From contig NZ_FOLC01000011.1 in assembly GCF_900112135.1 (NCBI RefSeq), forward strand, positions 109,164-173,163: 64,000 nucleotides of DNA, in the 5' to 3' direction. Shown in pieces: positions 10,301-19,586 of this stretch (within the stretch, counting starts at the first letter, position 1; every line of letters starts with the position of its first letter). The notes under the pieces were generated by a model. The model made no database searches. It was given only the letters and a program-made list of their open reading frames with translations, and was not told where the DNA came from. Origin of the DNA: Collimonas sp. OK412 (GTDB lineage: Bacteria > Pseudomonadota > Gammaproteobacteria > Burkholderiales > Burkholderiaceae_D). A program made the translations under genes and the position numbers.

Positions 10301-10844
10301 TGGGCTGGTCGGCGCGCTGGATCTCGACATAGAAATTGTCCGGGAAAATCTCCGCCCAACGCGCGATGCAGCGCTCCGCCAATCCTGTATTGCCATTGTC
10401 GATCGCAATGCCGATATCGCCGAAGTGGGCGCCGGACAAGGCAATCAGGCCGTTGCCGCCGCCCTGCGCCGCCAGTTCGGCCAGCCATTCGGCGCGGATT
10501 TCGGCGCGGCCGCGGTGCAGGTTTTCCAGCCAGGCCCGGGACAGCAGTTCGCACAGCTGCAGATAACCGCCGCGGTTCTTGACCAGCAGCAGCAAACGCG
10601 ACGGCTTGTCGCGATCGTCGTCATTGGTGATCCAGACATCGCAGCCGATGATCGGCTTGATGCCTTTGCCGCGCGCCGCCTTGTAGAATTTGACCATGCC
10701 GAACAGATTGGCGAGGTCGGAGATGCCAAGCGCGGCCTGCTTGTCGCCGGCGGCTGCTTTCACTACATCGTCGATGCGCACCAGGCCGTCGACAATGGAG
10801 TACTCGGAATGGAGGCGGAGATGGATAAATTGCGGTGTCGTCAT
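7377..10844 (-). CDS. dnaE: DNA polymerase III alpha subunit
   Basis: This 1155-aa replicative polymerase is full length. It opens with the PHP domain (HLRLHSEYSIVDG at residues 7-19) and contains the catalytic triad motif PDFDIDF near residue 400. A GPGRGSGAGSLVAY palm motif, a helix-hairpin region and a C-terminal OB fold (about residues 960-1060) follow. It is the DnaE1 type, not the shorter error-prone ImuC type. It starts with ATG and diverges from trhO across a 106-base spacer. msbA follows downstream after 119 bases. Confidence 0.97.
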   Translation of the reverse strand: MTTPQFIHLRLHSEYSIVDGLVRIDDVVKAAAGDKQAALGISDLANLFGMVKFYKAARGKGIKPIIGCDVWITNDDDRDKPSRLLLLVKNRGGYLQLCELLSRAWLENLHRGRAEIRAEWLAELAAQGGGNGLIALSGAHFGDIGIAIDNGNTGLAERCIARWAEIFPDNFYVEIQRADQPNMETHVRQAVALAAKFNVPVVATHPIQFLDKEEFIAHEARTCIAEGEMLANARRVRRFNDQQSFKTQAEMAALFADMPAALQNSIEIAKRCNLTLQLGKPQLPDFPTPDGMTIGEFLIQQSQEGLELRLLHLFPDESRREQQRQRYQDRLKFETDTIIKMGFPGYFLIVAEFIRWAKQNGVPVGPGRGSGAGSLVAYSLQITDLDPLKYNLLFERFLNPERVSMPDFDIDFCQEGRDRVIQHVKDLYGKDAVSQIATFGTMAAKGAIRDVGRVLDFGYNFCDGISKLIPFKPGKHVTIADAIQEEPMLAERLENEEEVKQLLNLAQQVEGIARNIGMHAGGVLIAPGKLTDFCPLYTQGGDAGVVSQYDKDDVEAVGLVKFDFLGLTTLTILDRAVRYIKQLDPAMADFSLEKLPLNDRPSYELLTAAKTVAVFQLESRGMQGMLKDARPDRFEDIIALVALYRPGPMDLIPDFCKRKHGERFDYPDPRTEGILSETYGIMVYQEQVMQMAQVVGGYSLGGADLLRRAMGKKKAEEMAEHRQIFRDGAAKDGLSEAKADEIFDLMEKFAGYGFNKSHAAAYALLSYHTAYLKAHHPAAFMAANLSLAMDDTEKIKILVEDSLTVCKLTLLPPDINLSDYRFTPEGEPGKKATFIRYGLGAVKGSGQNAIEAIIAARQEKPFVDLFDFCLRVDKRQINRRTIESLIRAGAFDCFKVDRGILLASVPRAMEAADQKLASANQVSLFGGDDSDLEAPIEYVQAAPWTDKQKLTEEKSALGFYLSGHLFHAYAAEARRFARTPLGSLEPSREPRILAGIISGLRAQMTQRGKMMIVTLDDGSATVDVTVYNEQFEPNKAFFKEDEFLVVHGKVSEDRFNGGLRVSAERVMDIATARIQYGRQIVLSLSSPSQKIDAVQLREMLSSHRSDSGLPMTLRYTGDGVACEIVLGDAWRVSPSDGLQLALVEKVGKEAVAVEY

Positions 10845-10886
10845 GGCCGGTATTTTACCCTGAGGCCCTGCCGCCTACCGGCAAAA

Positions 10887-10916
10887 TTGGGCAATCCCGC
10901 GGCCGGCGTTTATAAT
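10887..10916 (+). promoter_or_regulatory. sigma-70 type promoter for trhO
   Basis: TTGGGC at 10887-10892 and TATAAT at 10911-10916 are separated by 18 bases. The -10 lies 34 bases before the trhO start, inside the dnaE-trhO divergent spacer. Confidence 0.6.
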
Positions 10917-10950
10917 ACTGATAAATCAACGACTTACCGAGAATTTCACC

Positions 10951-11829
10951 ATGCAGTCCAGTCATCCTTACGTCAACATCGCCGCCTATAAATTCATCAC
11001 GTTTACGGACACCGAGCAAAAGCGTCCGGAATTCCTTGCAATGTGCAAACAATTGCAACTAAAAGGAACGATTTTACTTACACCGGAAGGCATCAACCTG
11101 TTCCTGGCCGGCCTGCGCGAGCAAATCGACCAGTTCCTGGCCTGGCTGCGCGCGGACGAACGGTTTGCCGACCTGGAAGTAAAGGAAAGTTATTCCGAGA
11201 AACAGCCTTTCACCCGGATGCTGGTCAAGCTGAAGGCCGAAATCATCACGATGAAACACCCCCTGATCAAGCCGGAACTGGGCCGTGCCCCGGCGGTGCA
11301 AGCGCAGATGCTGAAACGCTGGCTGGACCAGGGCTACGATGACAACGGCCGGCCGGTGGTCATGCTCGATACCCGCAATGCATTTGAAGTCGATGTCGGC
11401 ACCTTTGAAAACACCATTGACTACCGGATCGAGAAATTCAGCGAATTTCCGGCGGTGGCCGCTGCCCACAAGGATGAGCTGGCCGACAAGACCGTCGTCA
11501 CTTTCTGTACCGGCGGCATCCGCTGCGAGAAGGCGGCGATCCACATGCAGAATATCGGCTACGACAGCGTCTACCAGCTGGAAGGCGGGATTCTCAAGTA
11601 TTTCGAAGAATGCGGCGGCGCCCACTATGACGGCGACTGTTTCGTGTTCGACTATCGCACCGCACTCAATCCGCAGCTGCAGGAAACCGCCACCGTGCAA
11701 TGCTACGCTTGCCGCGCAGTGGTGACGCCGCGCCAGCAGCTGTCGCCGCAATACGTGGCCGGCAAGTCCTGCCCGCATTGCCAGCCGGAAGCCGCGGCGG
11801 CGCCGACGGAAGCCACCGGCGCGTACTGA
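10951..11829 (+). CDS. trhO: tRNA uridine(34) hydroxylase, rhodanese-domain (TrhO/YceA)
   Basis: This 292-aa protein has an N-terminal acylphosphatase-like domain (about residues 8-100). A rhodanese domain follows with the active-site cysteine in [12 protein letters not shown] (C186). The C-terminal extension contains CYACRAVV and a later CPHC, a possible zinc site. TrhO catalyses oxygen-dependent 5-hydroxylation of uridine 34 in tRNAs, the first step toward cmo5U/mcmo5U. The gene is monocistronic, with its own promoter upstream and a strong terminator downstream. Confidence 0.93.
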   Translation: MQSSHPYVNIAAYKFITFTDTEQKRPEFLAMCKQLQLKGTILLTPEGINLFLAGLREQIDQFLAWLRADERFADLEVKESYSEKQPFTRMLVKLKAEIITMKHPLIKPELGRAPAVQAQMLKRWLDQGYDDNGRPVVMLDTRNAFEVDVGTFENTIDYRIEKFSEFPAVAAAHKDELADKTVVTFCTGGIRCEKAAIHMQNIGYDSVYQLEGGILKYFEECGGAHYDGDCFVFDYRTALNPQLQETATVQCYACRAVVTPRQQLSPQYVAGKSCPHCQPEAAAAPTEATGAY

Positions 11830-11849
11830 ACGCAACGGCCTGGACCAGC

Positions 11850-11886
11850 AAAAAAGCCCGCTTGCAATCGCAAGCGGGCTTTTTAC
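11850..11886. terminator. bidirectional rho-independent terminator
   Basis: AAAAAGCCCGCTTGC and GCAAGCGGGCTTTTT form a 15-bp perfect stem around a 4-base loop. A-run and T-run flanks let it serve trhO and the convergent flavodoxin-type gene. Confidence 0.93.
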
Positions 11887-11925
11887 TTTCAGAGGCGAAC
11901 CTGGGTTCGCCCTCCTGCAAGAAAA

Positions 11926-12501
11926 TTACTTCTTGAATTTCTGCGCAGTCTCTGCAACACGCTTGCCAAACTGCTTGGCGGTTTCCAGATCGCCGGCCGC
12001 AGGGCCTTCTTCCGGGGACGAGTCCGACGGGCTTTGCGCCAGGGCGCCGGAGAAACCACCGACGAAGTTCACGTCGTTACGTTGCGCGGCCTTGCTGTTG
12101 GCAGGCATCAAGCCGGTGCCGACCCAGACCATGCTGTGCTGCATCGCGAATGTAATCAAGTAGCTCATGGTGGTGCCCTTGTCGCCATTCATGGTCGCGG
12201 AATTGGTAAAACCGGCAGCTACCTTGTCCTTCCATTTCTGTCCGAACCATTGCTTCGACGATGTATCGGCAAATTTCTTGAACTGCCAGGAAACCGTGCC
12301 CATGTAGGTCGGCGTGCCAAAGATGATGGCGTCGGCCGCTTCCAGCGAAGCCCAGGCGGCGTCGCTGAGATTGCCTTCGGCATCGATGGCGATCAGCTCA
12401 GGCACCGCGCCGTCCGCCCGCAGCACGCCAGCGTGCACGGCTTCCGCCTGTTTTTTGGTATGGCCGTAGCCGGAATGATAAACAATAGCAACTTTAGTCA
12501 T
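11926..12501 (-). CDS. flavodoxin-family NAD(P)H:quinone oxidoreductase (WrbA-like)
   Basis: This 191-aa protein has a flavodoxin fold. The FMN phosphate loop is YHSGYGHTKK at about residues 8-17 and a second FMN loop is FGTPTYMGTVSW near residue 70. I chose the ATG at 12501 over an upstream in-frame codon because AAGGG sits 7 bases before it and the FMN loop then falls at the usual distance from the start. The family reduces quinones by two electrons with NAD(P)H. It is divergent from a LysR gene across a 349-base spacer, so that regulator probably controls it. It could also be called a general NADPH-dependent FMN reductase. Confidence 0.85.
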   Translation of the reverse strand: MTKVAIVYHSGYGHTKKQAEAVHAGVLRADGAVPELIAIDAEGNLSDAAWASLEAADAIIFGTPTYMGTVSWQFKKFADTSSKQWFGQKWKDKVAAGFTNSATMNGDKGTTMSYLITFAMQHSMVWVGTGLMPANSKAAQRNDVNFVGGFSGALAQSPSDSSPEEGPAAGDLETAKQFGKRVAETAQKFKK

Positions 12502-12706
12502 GGCAATGCCCTTTTGGTGTGGGAATCCGGTTGAAAAATGAACAAGCAACGCAATAAATCAGACAGCATCGGCAGCAATAGTCAGGCCAGCTACTTTGCC
12601 ACGGACACGATAGCGGGCGAACCTAAAACGAAATCCAGAGTCAAGCCAACCATGACCGGCCTGCATTGAGCCGCAATTCGATCCTGGTATATCCGAAAAT
12701 TTAATT

Positions 12707-12732
12707 CGCTATAGGAATCCGCTATATGAATC
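12707..12732. promoter_or_regulatory. 13-bp tandem direct repeat in the LysR divergent spacer
   Basis: CGCTATAGGAATC at 12707-12719 is followed at once by CGCTATATGAATC at 12720-12732, with one mismatch. The spacer between the divergent flavodoxin and LysR genes (12502-12850) is otherwise AT-rich and shows no ORF. A LysR operator is the simplest reading. Confidence 0.45.
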
Positions 12733-12850
12733 CATTGGATTACTTGGCACTATAGCCGTAAGAAATGACTTAAGACAGACGCTAAATTCCAATATATCAT
12801 TCAAATTATCTGAATGAAATTTTCACAACATCCCCACTCTCCAGGCAACA

Positions 12851-13804
12851 ATGAACCTGACGCTGGAAGCACTCCAAATCCTCGACACGATCGCCCGCAA
12901 AGGCAGCTTTGCCGCCGCGGCAGTGGAACTGGACCGCGTGCCGTCAGCGCTCACCTACAGCGTGCGCAAGCTGGAAGAAGACCTGGACGTGCTGCTGTTC
13001 GACCGCCGCGGCCACCGCGCCAAGCTGACCGGCGCCGGCCTGGAGCTGCTGACCGAGGGCCGGCACCTGCTGCTGGCGGCGCAGGAACTGGAACGGCGCG
13101 TCAAGCGCGCGGCGACCGGCTGGGAAGTGGAACTGCGCATCGTTCTCGACAGCATCATCCCGTTTGACAGCCTGCTGCCGCTGATCGAAGCTTTCGACCG
13201 TGAAAACGCCGGCACCCGCCTGCGCATTTCGCATGAGACATTGTCGGGCGTATGGGAAGCATTGCTGTCGGACCGCGCCGACCTGGTTATCGGCGCTCCC
13301 CATGGCGGCCCCGACAGCATCCGCATGAGCGGCGGCTTCCAGACCCGCCAGCTGGGGACGATTGAATGGGTTTTCGCGGTTGCCCCCGGCCACCCGCTGG
13401 CCAATGCGCCGGAACCGCTCACTGCCGGCCTGATACAGCAATATCGGGCGGTAGCGGTGGGCGACACCAGCCGCAGCTTGCCCGGCATCACGTCAGGTTT
13501 GCTGAGCGGCCAGGACATCTTGACCGTGCCCTCCATCGCCGCGAAGCTGCAGGCCCAGCTCCGCGGCCTCGGCTGCGGCCATTTGCCGCGCTGGATGGCG
13601 GCCCCTTATTTTGCCTCCGGCGCATTGATTGAAAAGCAGACCATCGAAGCCAAACCCACCGACAAGACACAAATCGCCTGGCGCACGCCAGTCGTGGGAA
13701 AATCTCTTAAATGGTTCATCACGCAACTCAGCGAACCTGCGATCCAGCACACCCTGCTTGGCTCGCCGGCGCCGCATCATCACGAATCGATCAGCCATGT
13801 CTAA
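12851..13804 (+). CDS. LysR-family transcriptional regulator
   Basis: This 317-aa regulator has the classical layout. A winged helix-turn-helix occupies residues 1-60 ([20 protein letters not shown], then [16 protein letters not shown]). A substrate-binding domain follows from about residue 92. It lies divergent to the flavodoxin-type reductase, the usual arrangement for a LysR protein and its target. Its stop overlaps the gluQ start by 8 bases, so gluQ may be translationally coupled to a regulator it has no obvious link to. The inducer is unknown. Confidence 0.9.
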   Translation: MNLTLEALQILDTIARKGSFAAAAVELDRVPSALTYSVRKLEEDLDVLLFDRRGHRAKLTGAGLELLTEGRHLLLAAQELERRVKRAATGWEVELRIVLDSIIPFDSLLPLIEAFDRENAGTRLRISHETLSGVWEALLSDRADLVIGAPHGGPDSIRMSGGFQTRQLGTIEWVFAVAPGHPLANAPEPLTAGLIQQYRAVAVGDTSRSLPGITSGLLSGQDILTVPSIAAKLQAQLRGLGCGHLPRWMAAPYFASGALIEKQTIEAKPTDKTQIAWRTPVVGKSLKWFITQLSEPAIQHTLLGSPAPHHHESISHV

Positions 13805-14690
13805 TCAAGCAAGCTATATCGGCCGCTTCGCCCCCTCGCCCACCGGACCTTTGCACGCCGGATCCCTGGTGGCGGCGATGGCCAGTTACCTGGATGCCAA
13901 GGCCAACCACGGACGCTGGCTGCTGCGCATGGAAGACGTGGATGAAGCGCGCACCGCAGCAGGCGCGGCAGAATCGATCCTGGCGGACCTGGACGTGCTG
14001 GGCATGCACTGGGACGGCGAAGTGGTGTTCCAAAGCCGGCGCACCGCGCTATACGAAGCGGCTTTCGACCGTCTCGGGCGGCTGGCCTATCCGTGCGGCT
14101 GCACCCGCCGCGAAATTGTCGACTCCCGCATCTGCGTTGCCGCCGACGGCGCGGCGGTCTATCCCGGCACTTGCCGCACCGGCCTGCCGGTCGGCAAGCC
14201 GGCCCGCGCTTACCGCCTGCGCGTGCCGGATCCGGGGCATATCGATGAACTGATTATTTTTGACGATCGCTGGCTGGGCCGGGTGCAGCAGCACCTGGCG
14301 ATAGAAGTCGGGGATTTTGTGCTGAAACGGGCGGATGGCTTCTGGGCTTACCAGCTGGCGGTGGTGGTCGACGATGCCGACCAAGGCGTTACCCATGTGG
14401 TGCGCGGCGCGGACCTGCTGGATTCAACCGCGCGCCAGATCTACCTGCAGCGCCAATTGAAACTGGCGACGCCGTACTACTTGCATGTCCCGGTCATCAC
14501 CAATGCCGACGGTGAAAAGCTATCCAAGCAGAACGGCGCGCAAGCCATCGACATCAAGCAGCCGCTGCATGCGCTGAGCAAGGCGGCCTGGTTCCTGGGT
14601 TTGGATATCGGACAAGTCGATAGCGTAGCGGCGTTCTGGCCGCTGGCGACCGCCGCCTGGGCCAATCTGGAAACGAGCCGCCGCGCTTGA
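13797..14690 (+). CDS. gluQ: glutamyl-Q tRNA(Asp) synthetase
   Basis: This 297-aa truncated glutamyl-tRNA synthetase paralogue lacks the anticodon-binding domain. The HIGH-type motif is [12 protein letters not shown] at about residues 10-21. Zinc-site cysteines include C100 and C102 (CGCTRRE). The KMSKS-like loop is KLSKQ at 241-245. GluQ-RS attaches glutamate to queuosine 34 of tRNA-Asp. An open frame extends upstream, but the ATG at 13797 gives the family N-terminus. It overlaps the LysR gene by 8 bases, and its stop abuts the rhlE stop on the opposite strand with no spacer. Confidence 0.94.
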   Translation: MSNQASYIGRFAPSPTGPLHAGSLVAAMASYLDAKANHGRWLLRMEDVDEARTAAGAAESILADLDVLGMHWDGEVVFQSRRTALYEAAFDRLGRLAYPCGCTRREIVDSRICVAADGAAVYPGTCRTGLPVGKPARAYRLRVPDPGHIDELIIFDDRWLGRVQQHLAIEVGDFVLKRADGFWAYQLAVVVDDADQGVTHVVRGADLLDSTARQIYLQRQLKLATPYYLHVPVITNADGEKLSKQNGAQAIDIKQPLHALSKAAWFLGLDIGQVDSVAAFWPLATAAWANLETSRRA

Positions 14691-16181
14691 TCAGTTCTTT
14701 GGCAGGCCGCCCAGCAAAGCGGCCAGCTTCACCTTCGACGGCTTGATCGAGCCGCCTGCCGGCGCTACGCTGGCTGAATCCACCTCGGCTGCGAGCGTCG
14801 GTTCGTATGGCTTGAGGAACCACGGGTCGATTTTTTCCTTGCGCGAGGTCGGCGTCGACGTGTAGGCGCTGCGTGTGTGCTGCGTGCTGCGGTCAGAAGA
14901 CGGAACGCCGCGGCTGTCGCCACGGCCGTTGCGCGCATCGGCGCCGCGTCCGGAAGAGCGCTCGCGTTCGGCGCTGGCCGGCTTGGCGACAAACCCGGTC
15001 AGCTCGGCGCGCACAAACTTGTACTTGATCATCTTTTCGATGTCGACCAGCAAGCGTTCATCCTTGTCGGCGTACAGGGAAATTGCATCGCCGGAAGCGC
15101 CGGCGCGGCCGGTGCGGCCGATGCGGTGCACGTAATCTTCGGCGTTGTACGGCAAATCAAAATTGATCACGCATGGCAGTTCGGCAATATCCAGGCCGCG
15201 GGCGGCGACATCGGTCGCCACCAGCACTTCGATCTCGCCGCGCTTGAATGCTTCCAGCGCCGCCATGCGTTCGTTCTGGGTCTTGTCGCCGTGGATCGCC
15301 GACGCATTGACGCCTTCGTTTTCCAGGTGGCGCGCCAGTTTCGAGGCGCCGATCTTGGTGTTGGAGAAAACGATGACCTGTTTCAGCTTGCGTTCGCGGA
15401 TGATGTGCGATACCGCCTCAGCCTTGGTTTGTTCATTGACGTGATACATGGTTTGCGTCACGTTGTCGGCGGTGGCGTTGCTGCGCGCCACTTCGATCGT
15501 TACCGGATTCTTCAGGAAAGTCGCCGCCAGCTTCTTGATCTCGCCTGAGAATGTGGCTGAAAACATCAGGTTCTGGCGCTCTTTCGGCAACAGGTTGATG
15601 ATGCGCTGCAAATCAGGCAGGAAACCCATGTCCAGCATGCGGTCGGCTTCGTCCATCACCAGGATCTGCGTCTGCGACAGGTTCAGCGTTTTTTGCTGCA
15701 CATGGTCCAGCAAGCGGCCGGGAGTCGCGATCACGATCTCGATGCCGGAACGCAAGGCAGCGGTCTGCGGGGCGATATCGACGCCGCCGAACACCACGGT
15801 GGAACGCAGCGGCGTATGCCGGCAGTAAGCCTTGACGTTTTCCGCAACCTGGTCGGCCAGCTCGCGCGTCGGCGTCAGGATCAGGGCGCGTACCGGATGC
15901 CGCGCCGGCGAAGCGCTGGTGTTGGCATGCGCCAGCAGCAGCTGGATGATCGGCAAGGAAAAACCGGCAGTCTTGCCGGTTCCTGTCTGTGCCGCTCCCA
16001 TGACATCGCGCCCTTGCAGCACTACCGGAATCGCTTCCGCCTGGATCGGGGTTGGATGGACATAACCCTGGTCGCTCAGTGCGCGCAGGATATCCGGGGA
16101 CAACCCGAAATCTGCAAAACGGACGGTGGGCGTGGTTGGCACTGCTGGATCAGCTTGAATCTCGGACTGGATGTCGGACAT
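14691..16181 (-). CDS. rhlE: DEAD-box ATP-dependent RNA helicase RhlE
   Basis: This 496-aa helicase has a Q motif with FADFGLSPDIL near residue 23. Walker A AQTGTGKT, motif II VMDEADRMLDMGF, motif III SAT and motif VI HRIGRTGRAG follow. A basic, Ser/Arg-rich tail (about residues 390-450) is probably disordered and RNA-binding. I prefer the ATG at 16181 to the longer frame because the family starts near there. RhlE proteins act in ribosome assembly and RNA turnover. About 250 bases without a gene separate it from tsaD. Confidence 0.92.
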   Translation of the reverse strand: MSDIQSEIQADPAVPTTPTVRFADFGLSPDILRALSDQGYVHPTPIQAEAIPVVLQGRDVMGAAQTGTGKTAGFSLPIIQLLLAHANTSASPARHPVRALILTPTRELADQVAENVKAYCRHTPLRSTVVFGGVDIAPQTAALRSGIEIVIATPGRLLDHVQQKTLNLSQTQILVMDEADRMLDMGFLPDLQRIINLLPKERQNLMFSATFSGEIKKLAATFLKNPVTIEVARSNATADNVTQTMYHVNEQTKAEAVSHIIRERKLKQVIVFSNTKIGASKLARHLENEGVNASAIHGDKTQNERMAALEAFKRGEIEVLVATDVAARGLDIAELPCVINFDLPYNAEDYVHRIGRTGRAGASGDAISLYADKDERLLVDIEKMIKYKFVRAELTGFVAKPASAERERSSGRGADARNGRGDSRGVPSSDRSTQHTRSAYTSTPTSRKEKIDPWFLKPYEPTLAAEVDSASVAPAGGSIKPSKVKLAALLGGLPKN

Positions 16182-16431
16182 GGTAGTTGGCGGCCTTTGG
16201 TGCAAGATGCACTCAAACAAAGGCACTATTTGCTCTCAATTGAATCGTGAATTTCGTGTCGGCCCATTGCTGGCGATCAGTGCTTGCCGAGGCAAGCCGC
16301 AGCGCCAGCATGCGAACCAAATGATTGTGGAAGTGCCATAACAGGCACCGCAAGCCGGATTACCACTTTGACATCATTGCCGACATGTTTTGTACCACAG
16401 TCGCGCATTATACGCCTAGCCGGGAATTTGC

Positions 16432-17457
16432 TCAGATACCTAGTTCATTCAGCGGCCAGCGCGGCCGTACATTGAACCCATAGGCACGCTGCGCCGCCTG
16501 CGGATTGATCTGCAAGCGCATGGCGCCGGCAAAGGCGATCATGGCGCCATTGTCGGTGCAAAACTCCAGTTCCGGGTAATACACCCGGAAGCGTCGCTTC
16601 GCTGCCGCGGCATCCAGGGCGCTGCGCAATTGCTGGTTGGCGCCTACTCCGCCCGCGATCACCAGGCGCTTGAGGCCTGTCTGTTTCAGCGCGGCCAGGC
16701 ATTTGGCCAGCAGCACGTCGACCAGCGCATCGACAAAAGCGCGCGCGATGTTGGCCTTGTCCTGGTCGCAAATATTGGCCGTATGGTTTTTGACCAGCGT
16801 CAGCACCGCCGTTTTCAGGCCGGAGAAGCTGAAATCCAGGTTTTTCGAATGCAGCATGGGGCGCGGCAACTGATATACCGAAGGATCGCCGAATTCTGCC
16901 AGGCGCGAAATCGCCGGTCCGCCGGGATAACCGAGCCCAAGCAGCTTGGCCGATTTGTCGAACGCCTCGCCGGCGGCGTCGTCCAGCGTCTCGCCCAGCA
17001 AGCTGTATCGGCCGACGCCGTCGACCCGCATCAGCTGGGTGTGGCCGCCCGACACCAGCAAGGCGACAAACGGAAATTCGGGAGGATCGCTGGCCAGCAG
17101 CGGCGACAGCAAATGCCCCTCCAGGTGATGCACGCCCAGCATCGGCTTGTCCAGCGCCAGGCCGAGGCCGCAGGCGATCGATGCGCCTACCAGCAGCGCT
17201 CCCGCCAGTCCCGGTCCCTGGGTGTAGGCGATGGCATCGATGTCCTGCCGCGCGACGCCGCTTTCCGCCAATACTTGTTGCAATAAAGGAATGGCGCGCC
17301 GGATATGGTCGCGCGAAGCCAGCTCCGGCACCACGCCGCCGTATTGTTCATGCATCGCCACTTGTGAATAAAGGGCGTGCGCGAGCAAGCCGCGCTCGGT
17401 ATCGTAGAGCGCAAGGCCGGTTTCGTCACAGGAAGATTCAACGCCGAGAACAATCAT
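16432..17457 (-). CDS. tsaD: tRNA N6-adenosine threonylcarbamoyltransferase
   Basis: This 341-aa ASKHA-fold protein starts with [17 protein letters not shown]. Metal-binding histidines are H111 and H115 in [10 protein letters not shown], and a LVSGGHT nucleotide loop and a C-terminal [10 protein letters not shown] motif follow. TsaD transfers the threonylcarbamoyl group to A37 of ANN-decoding tRNAs. Two in-frame upstream methionines exist. The one at 17457 gives the canonical N-terminus. Confidence 0.96.
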   Translation of the reverse strand: MIVLGVESSCDETGLALYDTERGLLAHALYSQVAMHEQYGGVVPELASRDHIRRAIPLLQQVLAESGVARQDIDAIAYTQGPGLAGALLVGASIACGLGLALDKPMLGVHHLEGHLLSPLLASDPPEFPFVALLVSGGHTQLMRVDGVGRYSLLGETLDDAAGEAFDKSAKLLGLGYPGGPAISRLAEFGDPSVYQLPRPMLHSKNLDFSFSGLKTAVLTLVKNHTANICDQDKANIARAFVDALVDVLLAKCLAALKQTGLKRLVIAGGVGANQQLRSALDAAAAKRRFRVYYPELEFCTDNGAMIAFAGAMRLQINPQAAQRAYGFNVRPRWPLNELGI

Positions 17458-17527
17458 GGGTGGGGCAATAGGTAAGGAATGCGGCATTGTAAAGGAAAGC
17501 GCGGGCGGCACCCGCCACAGGTTTCGA

Positions 17528-17719
17528 TTAATCCTTGCCGAGCTGCCGCATCGCCTGCCGCATGAACGCCAGCTGTTGCGAAAACCTGGTGCAAGCCGTG
17601 CAGGTCCACAGGTGCACGCGTACCCGCGCCCGGGTCAGCGGCGACAGATTGCTGTCCTGCGCCTGGGACAGGAGCAGCTGGGTATCTCGGCAATGTGGGA
17701 TCAGGCGTTTATATGGCAT
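17528..17719 (-). CDS. small zinc-finger anti-sigma factor (zf-HC2-like)
   Basis: This 63-aa protein contains HLWTCTAC at about residues 36-43, the HxxxCxxC core of ZAS-type anti-sigma domains, with an N-terminal PHCRD that can supply a further ligand. No membrane segment is present, so it would be cytoplasmic. It lies 115 bases downstream of an ECF-like sigma gene on the same strand, which makes that sigma factor its likely partner. Release in response to redox or zinc is known for the family but only inferred here. Confidence 0.7.
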   Translation of the reverse strand: MPYKRLIPHCRDTQLLLSQAQDSNLSPLTRARVRVHLWTCTACTRFSQQLAFMRQAMRQLGKD

Positions 17720-17834
17720 AAAATAAATTTACTGGCTGTGCGAACATTCTGGCATTCATGGTTAGTCGCATCATGAATGCAATACTTACAATAAGACCTG
17801 GATTAGCTTTACATTGTGTACGAAAACCGCCAAT

Positions 17835-18401
17835 TCAAGCCTGCGCGCCGAACCAGTTTAACTGCAAGCATTCGCGCAGCCGCGTGCGCGCCCGGTACAG
17901 CAGCACCCAGGCATTGGCGGCGGTAATGTCGAGCTCCTTGCAGATTGCGTCGGTATCGAGCTCCAGCCATTCCCGCATCATGAAAATGCGGCCGGTCTTG
18001 GCGGGCAATTTGTCTATGCATAATTGCAAGATATCGAAGAATTCCTTGCGCTCCAGCGCCTGGTCCGGATTTCCCCAGCTGGGGGCGGCTTCCACCGCAT
18101 GCCCTGACGCGGTGAACAGGGCGTCGATCATGTCGGCATCGCTGCGGTCGGCGTCCTCATCCGTATTCAGCTGCACCTCGCGCTTGCCGCGCCGCAGCTG
18201 GTCCAGCAATTTGTGCTTGAGGATGCCGATGACATAAGTCTTGAACGACGACTGCTCCTGGAAACGGTCGGGATGCTCAAGCACGGCAAGCACGGTTTCC
18301 GAGACGGCATCCTCGGCCAGGGCGTCATTGCGCAGCTGCAGCGCGGCAAACCGCACCAGTTGCGGCCGCAGTATTTCAAGCTGGCGAGGATCGAATGCCA
18401 T
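17835..18401 (-). CDS. ECF-type RNA polymerase sigma factor
   Basis: This 188-aa protein has a sigma region 2 (ALAEDAVSETVLAVL, then FKTYVIGILKHKLLDQLRR). Region 4 (LPAKTGRIFMMREWLELDTD) is followed by a helix-turn-helix ending in LLYRARTRLRECL. There is no region 1 or 3, so it belongs to the ECF group. I chose the ATG at 18401, which gives MAFDPRQLEILRPQL. The upstream-extended frame adds a hydrophobic stretch foreign to the family. The small zinc-finger gene downstream is its probable anti-sigma factor. Target genes are unknown. Confidence 0.85.
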   Translation of the reverse strand: MAFDPRQLEILRPQLVRFAALQLRNDALAEDAVSETVLAVLEHPDRFQEQSSFKTYVIGILKHKLLDQLRRGKREVQLNTDEDADRSDADMIDALFTASGHAVEAAPSWGNPDQALERKEFFDILQLCIDKLPAKTGRIFMMREWLELDTDAICKELDITAANAWVLLYRARTRLRECLQLNWFGAQA

Positions 18402-18572
18402 ATAAGCCCAGATAAGAAAAACCAAGAACAGGCGCCAGGCAGTCCGCTGGACAAGCTGGCCGAATGGCGACGATTTTACCCGATGGCCATGGACCAAGGC
18501 CTGTTAAAGTAAAATCGCTGCGGACAGGCACCGCGCCATTCCCCGTTTGCAAACCCAGATCGTTATCCACAC

Positions 18573-19586
18573 ATGAATAATATCCAGCCCGCCGAACCGT
18601 TCCCCGCCGCCCGCTTCATCAAGGAGATCGGGCGCGGCAAGGACGGCGCGCGCAGCCTGTCGCGCAACGACGCGCACGATTTGTATGCCGCCATGCTGGA
18701 TGGCCGCGTCTCCGACCTGGAAATGGGAGGAATCCTGCTGGCGATGCGCATCAAGGGTGAATCGGTAGAAGAAATCGCCGGTTTCCTGCAGGCGGCGGAA
18801 GCATCGTTTACGCAAATAGCGCTGCCCGGCCAGGCCGGCAGTGCTGCCTGGCAATATGCGCCGATTGTCATCCCCAGCTATAACGGCGCGCGCCACATGG
18901 CCAACCTGACGCCCCTGCTGGCCCTGCTGCTGGCGCGCGAGGGCGTGCCGGTGTTGCTGCATGGCGTATTGACGGATCCGGGCCGCGTCACCAGCGCGGA
19001 AATTTTCCAGGCGCTGGGCCAGCCGGCCTGCACCAGCATCGAGCAGGTGCAACAATGCTTCGTACAGCGCTTGCCGGCTTTCATGCCGATCGATGCACTG
19101 GCGCCGAAAATGGCAAGGCTGCTCGCCATGCGGCGCATTCTCGGGGTGCGCAATTCCACCCACACCCTGGTCAAGATCATGCAGCCGTTCGTGACGCCGG
19201 CCTTGCGCCTGAGCTCATACACTCACCCGGAATACCTGGCCATGCTGACGGCATATTTCACGACGACCGCTGCGGCCGAACGCGGAGACGTGTTTCTAAT
19301 GCGCGGCACGGAAGGCGAAACGGTAGCCAATGCCAGGAAGGCGCAAAAAATCGACTGGCTGCATGGCGGCCAGCAAACCACGCTGGTGGAAAAACAAAGC
19401 ATTGCCGACGACATGCCGGTTTTGCCTGCGCAGCGCGACGCAGCCAGCACCGCCAGCTGGATACGGCTGGCGTTGGAGCAAAAAGAATTGGTCCCGAAAC
19501 CGATTGCCGAACAAGTCGAACAATGCCTGACCGTCTGCAAGGCCCTGCACGCGCAAGACAATCCTGCGGATATCGGCCGGCAATAG
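18573..19586 (+). CDS. ybiB: YbiB family nucleic-acid-binding TrpD2-like protein
   Basis: This 337-aa protein resembles anthranilate phosphoribosyltransferase in fold, with an N-terminal helical region (EIGRGKDGARSLSRNDA) and a GARHMANLTPLLALLLAREG segment. It lacks a clear anthranilate/PRPP signature. Such proteins are the YbiB/TrpD2 group, shown in E. coli to bind nucleic acids rather than make tryptophan. No trp genes are adjacent, which supports this. The final role in this organism is unknown. Confidence 0.82.
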   Translation: MNNIQPAEPFPAARFIKEIGRGKDGARSLSRNDAHDLYAAMLDGRVSDLEMGGILLAMRIKGESVEEIAGFLQAAEASFTQIALPGQAGSAAWQYAPIVIPSYNGARHMANLTPLLALLLAREGVPVLLHGVLTDPGRVTSAEIFQALGQPACTSIEQVQQCFVQRLPAFMPIDALAPKMARLLAMRRILGVRNSTHTLVKIMQPFVTPALRLSSYTHPEYLAMLTAYFTTTAAAERGDVFLMRGTEGETVANARKAQKIDWLHGGQQTTLVEKQSIADDMPVLPAQRDAASTASWIRLALEQKELVPKPIAEQVEQCLTVCKALHAQDNPADIGRQ

